Assembly: GCF_042682685.1 (NCBI RefSeq)
Contig: NZ_JBHUHX010000015.1
Span: 1-64,000, forward strand
DNA from: Imhoffiella fuscus
GTDB lineage: Bacteria > Pseudomonadota > Gammaproteobacteria > Chromatiales > Chromatiaceae
Length of the DNA: 64,000 bases
Direction of reading: 5' to 3'
Shown one piece after another: positions 53,899 through 62,009 of the stretch. Below the pieces are notes generated by a model, which was not told the origin of the DNA, made no database searches, and saw only the letters and a list, made by a program, of their open reading frames with translations. The position numbers were made by a program, and so were the translations under genes. Position 1 is the stretch's first letter. Each line of letters opens with the position of its first letter.

Positions 53899-53952
53899 GC
53901 CGGGTCGCAAAACGCGCTTGAATGCGCGCCGAAGCCAGATGGATCGAGAGCC

Positions 53953-55284
53953 ATGAACATCCTGATCGCCGATGACGACGCCATGCAACGCGAGCTGCTC
54001 GGCGGATTTCTGGAAAAGCAGGGACATCGGGTCTTCGCCGCCGCCGACGGCGAGGAGGCGCTGCGGCTCTTCGGCCAGGAGCACATCCAACTGGCACTGC
54101 TCGACCATCGCATGCCGGGTATGACCGGGGATCAGGTGCTGGAGCGGATGAAGGCACAAAACCCGCTCGTGAGCGCCATCATGATTACCGCCTACGGCGC
54201 CGTTTCGACCGCAGTCAGCGTCATGAAGCTCGGCGCCGACGACTTCCTCGAAAAGCCGATCGACCTGACCCAGTTGCTGGCCAAGATCGACGATCTGGAT
54301 CAGCAGCTCGCCATCGCCGACGACGTGGCCGAACTGGTGCAAGCGGTCGAAGAGGCACCGCTGCCGCTTGACATCATCGGCTCCAGCCCGACGATGCGGG
54401 AGACCCTCTCACGGGTGCGCCGCGTCGCCGACAGTCCCTGGAGCGTGCTCATTCAGGGCGAAACCGGCACCGGCAAGGAGCTGATCGCGCGGCTCATCCA
54501 TCTGCTCGGCCCAACCCCGGACGTGCCCTTCGTCGAGGTCAACTGCGCCGCCATCCCCGAAAACCTGTTCGAGAGCGAGCTGTTCGGACACGAGAAGGGC
54601 GCCTTCACCGGGGCGGACCGCCAGCACAAGGGGCGTTTCGAGCAGGCGCGCGGCGGCACGCTCTTCCTCGACGAGGTCGGCGAGCTGCCCGCCAGCCTCC
54701 AATCCAAGCTGCTGCGCGCACTGCAGGAGAAGCGCATCAGCCGAGTCGGCGGCGAGCGCGACATCGCCGTCGAAACACGCGTGGTCGCCGCCACCAATCG
54801 CGACCTGCGCGCCATGACCGAGACCGGCGGCTTCCGCGAGGACCTCTATTTCCGACTCAACGTCCTGGACGTCCCAGTCCCCCCGTTGCGTCAGCGGCGC
54901 GAGGACATTCCAGCGCTGATCGAGCACTTCATCGCCCGCTACGCCCGACGTCCCACCCAGCTCGCGCCCGAGGCGCTCGACGTTCTGATGCGTTACCACT
55001 ACCCAGGCAACGTGCGCGAGCTCAAGCACATCATCCAGCGCACGCTGACCCTGGCGCGCGGCAGCCGGCTCCAGGCATCGGACCTCCCCGACGCGGTGCG
55101 TCGGGCCGAACCCCTGGACCAGGGCGTACTTCAGGAACGTCTCGACAGCGTCGAGCGCGAAATGCTCATCGCCGCGCTGGATGCATGCGACTGGATCCAG
55201 ACACACGCCGCAGAGCGACTCGGCATCAGCGAGCGGGTGCTGAGATACAAGATGGGCAAATATGGGATTCGGCGGAGAAGCTGA
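53953..55284 (+). CDS. NtrC-family sigma54-dependent response regulator
   Basis: 443 residues. Receiver domain with D51 phosphoacceptor and K101; AAA+ domain with Walker A GETGTGKE (169-176), the sigma54-contacting GAFTGA loop (216-221) and Walker B TLFLDE (236-241); C-terminal Fis-type helix-turn-helix (about 400-443). It activates sigma54 promoters when phosphorylated. The DUF2202 gene downstream bears such a promoter. ZraR/HydG is the closest architectural type. Confidence 0.94.
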   Translation: MNILIADDDAMQRELLGGFLEKQGHRVFAAADGEEALRLFGQEHIQLALLDHRMPGMTGDQVLERMKAQNPLVSAIMITAYGAVSTAVSVMKLGADDFLEKPIDLTQLLAKIDDLDQQLAIADDVAELVQAVEEAPLPLDIIGSSPTMRETLSRVRRVADSPWSVLIQGETGTGKELIARLIHLLGPTPDVPFVEVNCAAIPENLFESELFGHEKGAFTGADRQHKGRFEQARGGTLFLDEVGELPASLQSKLLRALQEKRISRVGGERDIAVETRVVAATNRDLRAMTETGGFREDLYFRLNVLDVPVPPLRQRREDIPALIEHFIARYARRPTQLAPEALDVLMRYHYPGNVRELKHIIQRTLTLARGSRLQASDLPDAVRRAEPLDQGVLQERLDSVEREMLIAALDACDWIQTHAAERLGISERVLRYKMGKYGIRRRS

Positions 55285-55336
55285 TATTCGATAAGGCATC
55301 CAGTTCGACGCAAAACGCGGCTTCCAGGCGCAGCCG

Positions 55337-55378
55337 GGCTCGACATTTGTGTCGAGCCGAACCGTCGATGTCGAAACG
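55337..55378. promoter_or_regulatory. Candidate enhancer (UAS) for the sigma54 regulator
   Basis: A perfect 9-bp palindrome GGCTCGACA/TGTCGAGCC (55337-55345, 55350-55358), then a degenerate GTCGA/TGTCGA half-site to about 55378. It lies 70-90 bases upstream of the -24 element, right distance for an NtrC-type activator. No T-tract, which argues against a terminator. Confidence 0.6.
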
Positions 55379-55428
55379 AACTGCCGATCAAACTCAAGAA
55401 AACGCTTGTTCGATAGACGTTTGAGCAA

Positions 55429-55444
55429 TGGCACGACTCCTGCG
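55429..55444 (+). promoter_or_regulatory. Sigma54 (-24/-12) promoter of the DUF2202 gene
   Basis: TGGCACG-N4-CTGCG: the -24 GG (55430-55431) and -12 GC (55442-55443) have the correct spacing, and 13 of 15 fixed positions of the consensus are conserved or near. Transcript start near 55455, 38 bases before the ATG. Confidence 0.75.
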
Positions 55445-55492
55445 CAACAGCGCATGAACACGACAGAAAGTTCACTGAAAAGGAGCGTTCCA

Positions 55493-56149
55493 ATGAGAGC
55501 CGACTACAGACTGATCCCGTTCGCACTAACCGCAATCCTGTTCGCCGCCCCCGTATTGAGCGCCGGACCGCACGGCAATGGCTCCGGACCCGGCACCGGA
55601 CCTGGGCAAGTCACCCTGAATCCTCTGGACACCCAGGAAGCGAGCACCCTGCTCTTCATGCGAGAGGAAGAGCGGCTGGCACGCGACGTCTACCTCGGCA
55701 TGGACGACCTCTGGCAGTTGCTGCCATTCGAGAACATCGCCCAGTCCGAGCAGAAACACATGGACGCGATCAAGAACGCCATGGACAACTACGGGCTGGA
55801 GGAGCCATCGGATCCGAACCAGACCGGTGTCTACACCGACGGCTCGCTGCAACAGTTCTATCTGGATCTGATGGCGCGCGGAGAGACCTCCTATCTTGAA
55901 GCCCTGCATGTCGGCGCACTGATCGAGGAGGTCGACATTCAGGATCTGGAAGGTGCCATCGTCGAGACCGGCAACCAGGATCTGCAGAACATCTATTCCA
56001 ATCCGTTGCGGGGCTCGCGCAATCATCTACGGATCTTCGTCTCGACGATCGAAAGCCAGGGCGTCGTCTACGAGGCCCAATCGATGGATCAGGACGCAGT
56101 GGACGCCATCGTCGATACCCCAATGGAACGCGGCGGCAAGTGGCGTTGA
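55493..56149 (+). CDS. DUF2202 ferritin-like exported protein
   Basis: 218 residues, signal peptide to about residue 23 (VLSA). DUF2202 helical domain with EERLARDVY, QSEQKHMDAIKN and the later RNHLRIFV; the E/H pattern hints at a ferritin-like metal-binding bundle. Function unknown. AAGGAG precedes the ATG. Transcribed from a sigma54 promoter, presumably under the adjacent two-component system. Confidence 0.88.
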   Translation: MRADYRLIPFALTAILFAAPVLSAGPHGNGSGPGTGPGQVTLNPLDTQEASTLLFMREEERLARDVYLGMDDLWQLLPFENIAQSEQKHMDAIKNAMDNYGLEEPSDPNQTGVYTDGSLQQFYLDLMARGETSYLEALHVGALIEEVDIQDLEGAIVETGNQDLQNIYSNPLRGSRNHLRIFVSTIESQGVVYEAQSMDQDAVDAIVDTPMERGGKWR

Positions 56150-56191
56150 CAGGATCCTCTGAGCCCTACCCCACCGTAGCGATCGAGCACC

Positions 56192-56213
56192 CGGACCCGC
56201 GCACGCGGGTCCG
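56192..56213. terminator. Terminator-like hairpin after DUF2202
   Basis: CGGACCCGC/GCGGGTCCG with GCAC loop, 43 bases past the stop codon. No T-tract follows. Confidence 0.5.
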
Positions 56214-56345
56214 ATGCGTATAGCGACTCATCCACCGGCGTCTCCTCATCTGCGAGCAACGGCTTGACGATGCCGACAGGCTTCGCCAAAGTCATCCGAC
56301 GTCTCGAACGCCTCCTTCGCCGATCTCACGCCTGCAACCGAGAAG

Positions 56346-56528
56346 ATGATCGCCTGGCTCGGCAGTCTCATCGAGCGCAGCTTCGTCTGGGCCGAGTCGG
56401 ACCGGCTCACACTGTTCGAGTTGCTCCGGCAGATGAGCGGACACATCGCCCGGATCGACAACGACCCCGCCCGCTACATTCGCCTCCAAACCAAACAGAG
56501 CATCGAGCGCGTCAGCAGACTCTACTGA
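56346..56528 (+). CDS. Small open frame of unknown origin, possible gene remnant
   Basis: 60 codons from ATG; the frame is open further back to about 56270 without ATG. Codon third positions are mostly G/C, unlike random shadows, and the predicted helix is amphipathic (LFELLRQMSGHIARID). No ribosome binding site. May be the 3' end of a decayed gene. Confidence 0.3.
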   Translation: MIAWLGSLIERSFVWAESDRLTLFELLRQMSGHIARIDNDPARYIRLQTKQSIERVSRLY

Positions 56529-56597
56529 GCCAATTGTCCTTGCAGCCCCGAAAAGGCATAAAAAAGCCTCACCATCAAAATGTAATATGGATTATCA

Positions 56598-57425
56598 ATG
56601 AGCGCCCAAAAGCCATTGATCGACAATGGAAACCCAAGGAAATATTTCTACAAAAATGATATAGCTATCCAGTATGACGAAGAGCGATCCGTCGAGAAAA
56701 AATGGAGCACAGAACTGGCGATAATCAGTAAGATCGTCGCCAAAATAGACCCTGAAGCATCCATCCTAGACGTCCCCCTAGGCACCGGGCGATTTTTGAA
56801 AATTTATGGAGAAAAGGGTCGGAGAATCCTGGTCGGAGCCGATATATCCATGGATATGCTATTGCAGGCAAGGAGAAAAACCGAAAGCCAACCTACCACG
56901 AACCGGGCCTGGATGATCGTCGGCGACGCAGAGTCTCTTCCTATGAAGGATCATTCGATCGACTATGTCGTCTGCATTCGCTTTCTTAACTGGCTATCCG
57001 GCGCACACCTCGACAAGGTACTCACCGAATGCCAAAGAGTCGCGCGGCGCGGACTCATTGTCGGAGTCCGCGTCCATCGAGGATTGCGGCCTTATGATTT
57101 GATACGGCTTCGTGCCCCATACATCAAGCCAGCACTCAATCACCTGCTCGAATCGGCGAGACTTGCGCTCGCAAGAAGAGTCAGCCGCTTTGGTCAGACC
57201 AGGCCAAGATCCAAGCGAGAGGCGTTGAAAGACGGGCTTCCCCCTTACGATAACGAGATCAACGAGTTCAAAATTCACGACGACAGTCACATGCGGAACC
57301 TGTTCGCAAAATTGCGTTTAAAAATAGCTCGGAAATACACCGTTGACGTGCAATGGGATGACGACGCGAAGCGCCTTCTGCCATACAGCATCTTCCTCTT
57401 GAAGATTGAAAATAGCCCTATTTGA
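56598..57425 (+). CDS. Class I SAM-dependent methyltransferase
   Basis: 275 residues. Motif I DVPLGTG (58-64), motif II GADIS, and motif post-I GDAESLP are visible, so SAM binding is well supported. The C-terminal third is R/K-rich. Acceptor unknown. The base composition is visibly more A/T-rich than neighbours, and codon choice differs. Eight bases separate it from the next gene. Confidence 0.82.
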   Translation: MSAQKPLIDNGNPRKYFYKNDIAIQYDEERSVEKKWSTELAIISKIVAKIDPEASILDVPLGTGRFLKIYGEKGRRILVGADISMDMLLQARRKTESQPTTNRAWMIVGDAESLPMKDHSIDYVVCIRFLNWLSGAHLDKVLTECQRVARRGLIVGVRVHRGLRPYDLIRLRAPYIKPALNHLLESARLALARRVSRFGQTRPRSKREALKDGLPPYDNEINEFKIHDDSHMRNLFAKLRLKIARKYTVDVQWDDDAKRLLPYSIFLLKIENSPI

Positions 57426-57434
57426 AGCAGACCC

Positions 57435-57977
57435 ATGACCGCCGAAAGCAAAAATCTACTGCACCACCATCGCACGCAAAAAAGCCATAAGATCTACGTC
57501 ATGGCGTCGCCTTGCGGGGGGAAATCCACATTTGCGGCCCGAGGAACCTACAGAGAAGCGCGACTTGTCGACTTCAACGTCTATTTTGAGAAATGGGCAA
57601 TAGACTCAAAGCTCAACGTCGCCGAATTCAGCCGCACGACACTGGAGGAACGGGAGGCGCTCTACAACAGCGTCAACATCTCCTATCTATACGCACAAAG
57701 CGACTCCGTGTGCATGCTGGGCGTCATTGGACCGGAAAACATTCAAGCGCACACCGATATCTCTTTCGTTATCGTACAACCACCGATTCTACGCGCGATG
57801 AAGAATTGCTTGCGCAGAAAGTGGGAGCTAAAAAAGAGCAACCGGACGAGTCACTGGTCCAGGTGGAAGAACGTCAGAGATTACCGCAGAAAGCTTGCTT
57901 CCTATGCCAAGTCACACGGACTTCCGGTCTACCCCAGCTTTGAGAAGGCATTGGATGCCGTTCTTGACGATCGATAA
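57435..57977 (+). CDS. Small P-loop kinase-like protein
   Basis: 180 residues. Modified Walker A SPCGGKST (25-32), then DFNVYFEKW, in place of the usual Walker B; a basic, helical C-terminus. Looks like a small nucleotide-binding kinase but no family is recognised. Partner of the upstream methyltransferase by spacing, same A/T-rich composition. No further gene follows on this strand before a repeat. Confidence 0.6.
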   Translation: MTAESKNLLHHHRTQKSHKIYVMASPCGGKSTFAARGTYREARLVDFNVYFEKWAIDSKLNVAEFSRTTLEEREALYNSVNISYLYAQSDSVCMLGVIGPENIQAHTDISFVIVQPPILRAMKNCLRRKWELKKSNRTSHWSRWKNVRDYRRKLASYAKSHGLPVYPSFEKALDAVLDDR

Positions 57978-58312
57978 AAAAGGGATATGGATTTATTCAA
58001 GATAGCAGACGAAACAGGAACTCTTGTTCTGCCGAACGAAATGAATACCGCCTCCCCGTCAGGTCTGGCGATTAGTTAACGCTGGAATGGACTGACATGC
58101 GGCGCAATACGCCGTGCTATTGCGCCCTACGCAAACGCAGGGCATTAGAAAAATTCGCTCGTGGTGTACAACGATTTGTGCAAACATCAACTGGATGCTT
58201 GAACGGGACAAGTACGCCTAACAAGCGCTAGGGAACGGCTCATGGCCGCGATGATGCAAACCGATGACGGGATGATTCTGAAAGTGCAAAACTAATCTCT
58301 GGAGAATAGACG
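57978..58312. other. P-loop gene-chemoreceptor intergenic region
   Basis: 335 bases. Holds one 35-bp copy of the dispersed palindrome at 58096-58130. The rest has no gene; the last part should hold the chemoreceptor promoter, not identified, with CTGGAGAA as its ribosome binding site. Confidence 0.6.
58096..58130 (+). repeat. Dispersed palindrome, solo 35-bp copy
   Basis: CATGCGGCGCAATAC, a 6-base centre, then GCTATTGCGCCCTAC. Same outer sequence as the short unit of the composite repeats. Confidence 0.85.
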
Positions 58313-59611
58313 ATGGCTGTCGACCACCATTCTTTTGCGGCTGCCTTGGAAGCCTTTCGCGGAGAGTTCGACAAGCTCGCTCGCATGCTGCTCATCGCAC
58401 TCGTATGTGTCACACTGCTTCGTCTATTGCTTTGGCAATTTTCCGGTGATTGGATCTGGCCACTGGGCATTCTGCTCGGCTGCGTTGTCGCGCTGCGCAT
58501 CCGCTCACGCCTGCCACGGCATCTGGCGAGCCTCGACCTTTCTCACCGTGAGCGTGAGCGCTTTTTCATGGGCATTCTGGATGCCTGCGAGCAACCCTGT
58601 TCGGTCACTGCGCTCGGCAATGCGGGCGACAAGGAATGGCGATGGCTCTACGTTAACGGTCCCGTTCAGACCGCCTTCGGAAAACCTCTCGAAGCATTCC
58701 TCGACAAGCCCTGTCATCAGTGGGGCGCCAATATCTGCAAGACCGCGAATTGCGGGCGAGAGTGCCATAGCCGAGGCCAGCCGAACACCACATTCGCGCA
58801 GGACTTCGGAGCCGGATTGAACCACTTTCGTGTCTACACCAAACCCATCAACGACCTGTCGGGGCAGCCGGCCTACATGGTCGAGTGGGTCGATCCCCAG
58901 GAAGAGCTGCGGTTTCAGATTTCGCATGCCGGCGATCGTGTCAATGAGCTGTCGACCCGTGGGGTTCAGTCGACCCAAGAGCTCTCGGGGAACATCAAGA
59001 GTGTCGCCACTGCGGCCGAGGAACTCTCCTACTCGACCTTGGACATCAGTCGCTCGGCCGAAAGCGCCGTCGCCACCATCGCGGACGTGGAAAAGATCAC
59101 GCAGAAGGCTGGCGAGGAGGCAGAGGAGGCGGCCAATGCGATCAACTCGCTGGCGGCCATCGGCGAGCAAATCTCGGATATGAGTTCGGTCATTCGAGCG
59201 ATTGCGAATCAAACCAATCTGCTGGCTCTGAATGCCTCGATCGAGTCAGCGCGCGCTGGCGAGCATGGACGAGGTTTCGCGGTCGTGGCCAACGAGGTCA
59301 AGCAACTGGCCGAGAAGACCCAAGACGCCACGAAACAGATTAACGACAAAACTGAAGAGACACGTTTGCAAATCGCTGACAACGTTTCTCGGGTCGCCTC
59401 GTTGTCGAAGCGGGTGAACGAAGCAACCGATCGTGTCGGGGATGTCAGATCCGCCATGCAGTCGGTTGCGGCCGCAGTGACGGAGCAAAACGCAGCGGTG
59501 GAGGAAATCGCCCGCAATGCGACCGAGGCATCGCATGCCACCGATGAAGCAGCCAATCTCTTAGAGCAGACTTCGGAGGCGGCCAGGGAACTGAAGGCCA
59601 AGCTCGCATAG
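58313..59611 (+). CDS. Methyl-accepting chemotaxis protein with cysteine-rich PAS-like domain
   Basis: 432 residues. Two close N-terminal hydrophobic segments (about 25-41 and 48-62), a cytoplasmic PAS-like domain (about 80-195) with cysteines C134, C142, C147 and C151, and an MCP signalling domain with the hairpin IANQTNLLALNASIESARAGEHGRGFAVVA. The input side is cytoplasmic, so it probably senses an internal redox or metal signal. Lacks a HAMP domain. Confidence 0.9.
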   Translation: MAVDHHSFAAALEAFRGEFDKLARMLLIALVCVTLLRLLLWQFSGDWIWPLGILLGCVVALRIRSRLPRHLASLDLSHRERERFFMGILDACEQPCSVTALGNAGDKEWRWLYVNGPVQTAFGKPLEAFLDKPCHQWGANICKTANCGRECHSRGQPNTTFAQDFGAGLNHFRVYTKPINDLSGQPAYMVEWVDPQEELRFQISHAGDRVNELSTRGVQSTQELSGNIKSVATAAEELSYSTLDISRSAESAVATIADVEKITQKAGEEAEEAANAINSLAAIGEQISDMSSVIRAIANQTNLLALNASIESARAGEHGRGFAVVANEVKQLAEKTQDATKQINDKTEETRLQIADNVSRVASLSKRVNEATDRVGDVRSAMQSVAAAVTEQNAAVEEIARNATEASHATDEAANLLEQTSEAARELKAKLA

Positions 59612-59678
59612 GCAATGAAACGCCCGCGCGCATATGGCTTTTGGAGAAAAGCGGCGAGTTGATGTTGGTTTGGTCTGG

Positions 59679-59713
59679 CATGCGGCGCAATACGTTGCGC
59701 TATTGCGCCCTAC
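59679..59713 (+). repeat. Dispersed palindrome, solo 35-bp copy
   Basis: CATGCGGCGCAATACG, a short centre, then GCTATTGCGCCCTAC. Lies in the convergent gap between the chemoreceptor and betT genes. Confidence 0.85.
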
Positions 59714-59790
59714 GCAACCTGGGTCGAGGAAGGGGCAAACAGTCGAACGAGGCGAGTCGCGTCCCTGCGGCTCGCCATCACACTGCCGGA

Positions 59791-61806
59791 TCAGCGATCC
59801 AGATGCAGGAACTGCATGTGACGCTCGTACTGGTTGAGGATGTCGTTGATGACCTGGCTCTTGGTGTAGCCGACCAGGTCGTACTCACGGCTGCCCTCGC
59901 GCAGGAAGACCTCGGCGCGGTAATACTGCTCCTGCTCGGCATGCTTGACGATGCCGCCGCTCAGACCGAGCGCGAAGACCGGCTTGAGGCTGCCGACCAG
60001 ATGGACGCGATAGACGAAGTCCATCTCCTCCCCGTGTCTGATGCAGAGATTGATCTGGCCCGACGACTCGTCGTAAGCCAGGTCGGTGTCGAGTCCACGC
60101 TGATTGAGCGCGGTCGCGACCTCTTCCATCGCCGGATAGACAGTCTCGGTCATGAAGCGCACGACCAGCTGACGCGATGGGAAGTGCACGATCCGCGACA
60201 GACGCTCTTTCCACCCCAGCCCGGCGGCCGGAATCGCCGGCGCGAAGTCGATATTGCCCGCCTTCAGCTTGGTCGCCTCCTGACGCAGGCTGTAGTGCAG
60301 CGACCACATGAAGAGGATCAGCACCAGGGAGAACGGCAGGGCCGAGACGACCACCACCGACTGCAGCGAGTTGAATCCGCCCGCGAACAGCAGCCCCAAA
60401 GTGATGAGCCCGGTCAGCACCGCCCAGAAGGAGCGCAACCAGATGGGTGCGTCGCTCTCTGAGGTGAGTCCGCGCGTGCTGAGGTTGGCGAGCACCAGGG
60501 CACCTGAGTCCGCCGAGGTGACGAAGAAGATGAGCCCGAGGATGACCGCCAGCACCGACCAGACGCTGGACAGGGGATATTGGTCGAAGAGCGCGAACAG
60601 ACCCATGGCCGGGTTTTCGGTGGCGATCTGACCGAGTTCGACGGCACCGTGATTGGCGACCAGATCGATGGCGCTGTTACCGAAGATCGAGAACCAGGCG
60701 AAGATGAATCCGAGCGGGATGAACATGACCCCGAAGACGAATTCCCGCAGCGTCCGACCCCGCGAGATGCGGGCGATGAAGAGCCCGACGAAGGGCGACC
60801 AGGCCAGCCACCAGGCCCAGAAGAAGACCGTCCAACCCGCCTTCCATGCCTCACCCTCCTCGCCCTGATAGGCGTAGACGTCGAAGGTCTTGACCATCAG
60901 CGTCTGGAAATAGTCGCCGATGTTCTCGACCAGCGCGTTCAGCAGGAAGAGGGTGGGGCCCATGATCAGCAGGGCCAGCAACAGCAGGGTCGCGAACCCC
61001 ATGTTGATTTCGGAGAGACGCCGCACGCCGCGCTCGACGCCCGAGATGGCCGAGAGGGTCGCCATGGCGATGACGGCGATGATGATGCCCGCCTGGACCA
61101 ACTTGCTGGATTCGATGCCGAAGATGTGGGTCATGCCGGCGTTGGCCTGCAGCACCCCGATACCCAGACTGGTGGCGATACCGAACAGGGTGCAGACGAT
61201 GCCGAAGGTATCGACCGCGTCGCCCATCCAGCCGCGTGCGCGCTCCTCGCCGATCAGCGGCACCAGCGCCGAACGCAGCGCCAGCGGCATCTTATGGCGA
61301 TAGGCGAAATAGGCCAGCGTCATGCCGACCAGGGCATAGACGCCCCAACCGTGAAGCCCCCAGTGGAGGAAGGTCTGGGCGATGGCCTGGCGCTCGGGCT
61401 TGAGCAGACCGGTATCCCCGCCCGGCGGGGTCAGATAATGCGCCAACGGCTCCGAGGCACCGAAGAACAGCAGGTCGATACCAATGCCGGCGGAGAACAG
61501 CATCGCCGCCCAGGTGACATAGTTGAAATCCGGCTGGGCGTGATCGGGACCGAGCCGGATATCGCCATGGCGCGAGAAGCCGATGAAGAGCACGAAGCCC
61601 GAATAGGCGGCCATGACCAGCATGTAGTACCAACCGAAGTCGTTGGAGACCCAGGTCAGCGCCTGCCCGAGCAGGCTTTCCATGCGGGTCGGAAAGAGCA
61701 TGGTGATGGCGATGAGGGTGAAGGTCAGCACCGTCGAGGCGACGAAGACACGACGGTTGAGCGAAAGCGCGGGCGCCTTCTCGATGAGGTCAGGTGGATT
61801 GGACAT
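59791..61806 (-). CDS. betT: BCCT-family choline/betaine transporter
   Basis: 671 residues: twelve transmembrane helices with the BCCT core WTVFFWAWWLAWSPF and GLFIARISRGRT, and a C-terminal cytoplasmic domain of about 150 residues as in osmosensing BetT. Sodium- or proton-coupled uptake of choline. ATG at 61804-61806 chosen for the MSNPPD start. Downstream of betA with hairpins between. Confidence 0.9.
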   Translation of the reverse strand: MSNPPDLIEKAPALSLNRRVFVASTVLTFTLIAITMLFPTRMESLLGQALTWVSNDFGWYYMLVMAAYSGFVLFIGFSRHGDIRLGPDHAQPDFNYVTWAAMLFSAGIGIDLLFFGASEPLAHYLTPPGGDTGLLKPERQAIAQTFLHWGLHGWGVYALVGMTLAYFAYRHKMPLALRSALVPLIGEERARGWMGDAVDTFGIVCTLFGIATSLGIGVLQANAGMTHIFGIESSKLVQAGIIIAVIAMATLSAISGVERGVRRLSEINMGFATLLLLALLIMGPTLFLLNALVENIGDYFQTLMVKTFDVYAYQGEEGEAWKAGWTVFFWAWWLAWSPFVGLFIARISRGRTLREFVFGVMFIPLGFIFAWFSIFGNSAIDLVANHGAVELGQIATENPAMGLFALFDQYPLSSVWSVLAVILGLIFFVTSADSGALVLANLSTRGLTSESDAPIWLRSFWAVLTGLITLGLLFAGGFNSLQSVVVVSALPFSLVLILFMWSLHYSLRQEATKLKAGNIDFAPAIPAAGLGWKERLSRIVHFPSRQLVVRFMTETVYPAMEEVATALNQRGLDTDLAYDESSGQINLCIRHGEEMDFVYRVHLVGSLKPVFALGLSGGIVKHAEQEQYYRAEVFLREGSREYDLVGYTKSQVINDILNQYERHMQFLHLDR

Positions 61807-61936
61807 GAGTGGAAGCGAACGAGTGGATGAGTGAGCGCGACCGGACACGGACGTAGAGCGGTCGACGAAGACAAGCCGTCCGGGCCTGGGAGGCGCGAAC
61901 GACACGACGAAGCGGTGCGCAAGGCGCACCTGGAGA

Positions 61937-62002
61937 TATCCGCCACATCAGTGGCGGATACCAGAGGGAGAGGGGGTGACGGACACCGCCCCGGATGGGG
62001 CG
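61937..62002 (-). other. Two hairpins between betA and betT
   Basis: A perfect 10-bp stem TATCCGCCAC/GTGGCGGATA (61937-61946, 61951-61960) and a 6-bp stem CGCCCC/GGGGCG (61987-62002). Neither has a T-tract. They may set the ratio of betA to betT expression by attenuation or messenger processing. Confidence 0.45.
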
Positions 62003-62009
62003 TGCGTCC

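Larger units (their letters stand above)
56150..56597. other. DUF2202-methyltransferase intergenic region
   Basis: 448 bases. Contains a strong 9-bp hairpin (56192-56213), a 60-codon open frame (56346-56528), and then a sharp shift to A/T-rich DNA from about 56530 that continues through the next two genes. Confidence 0.6.

Noticed and set aside
55337..55358. Terminator for the response regulator gene
   Set aside because: Perfect stem but no T-tract, and its distance to a sigma54 promoter fits an enhancer better.
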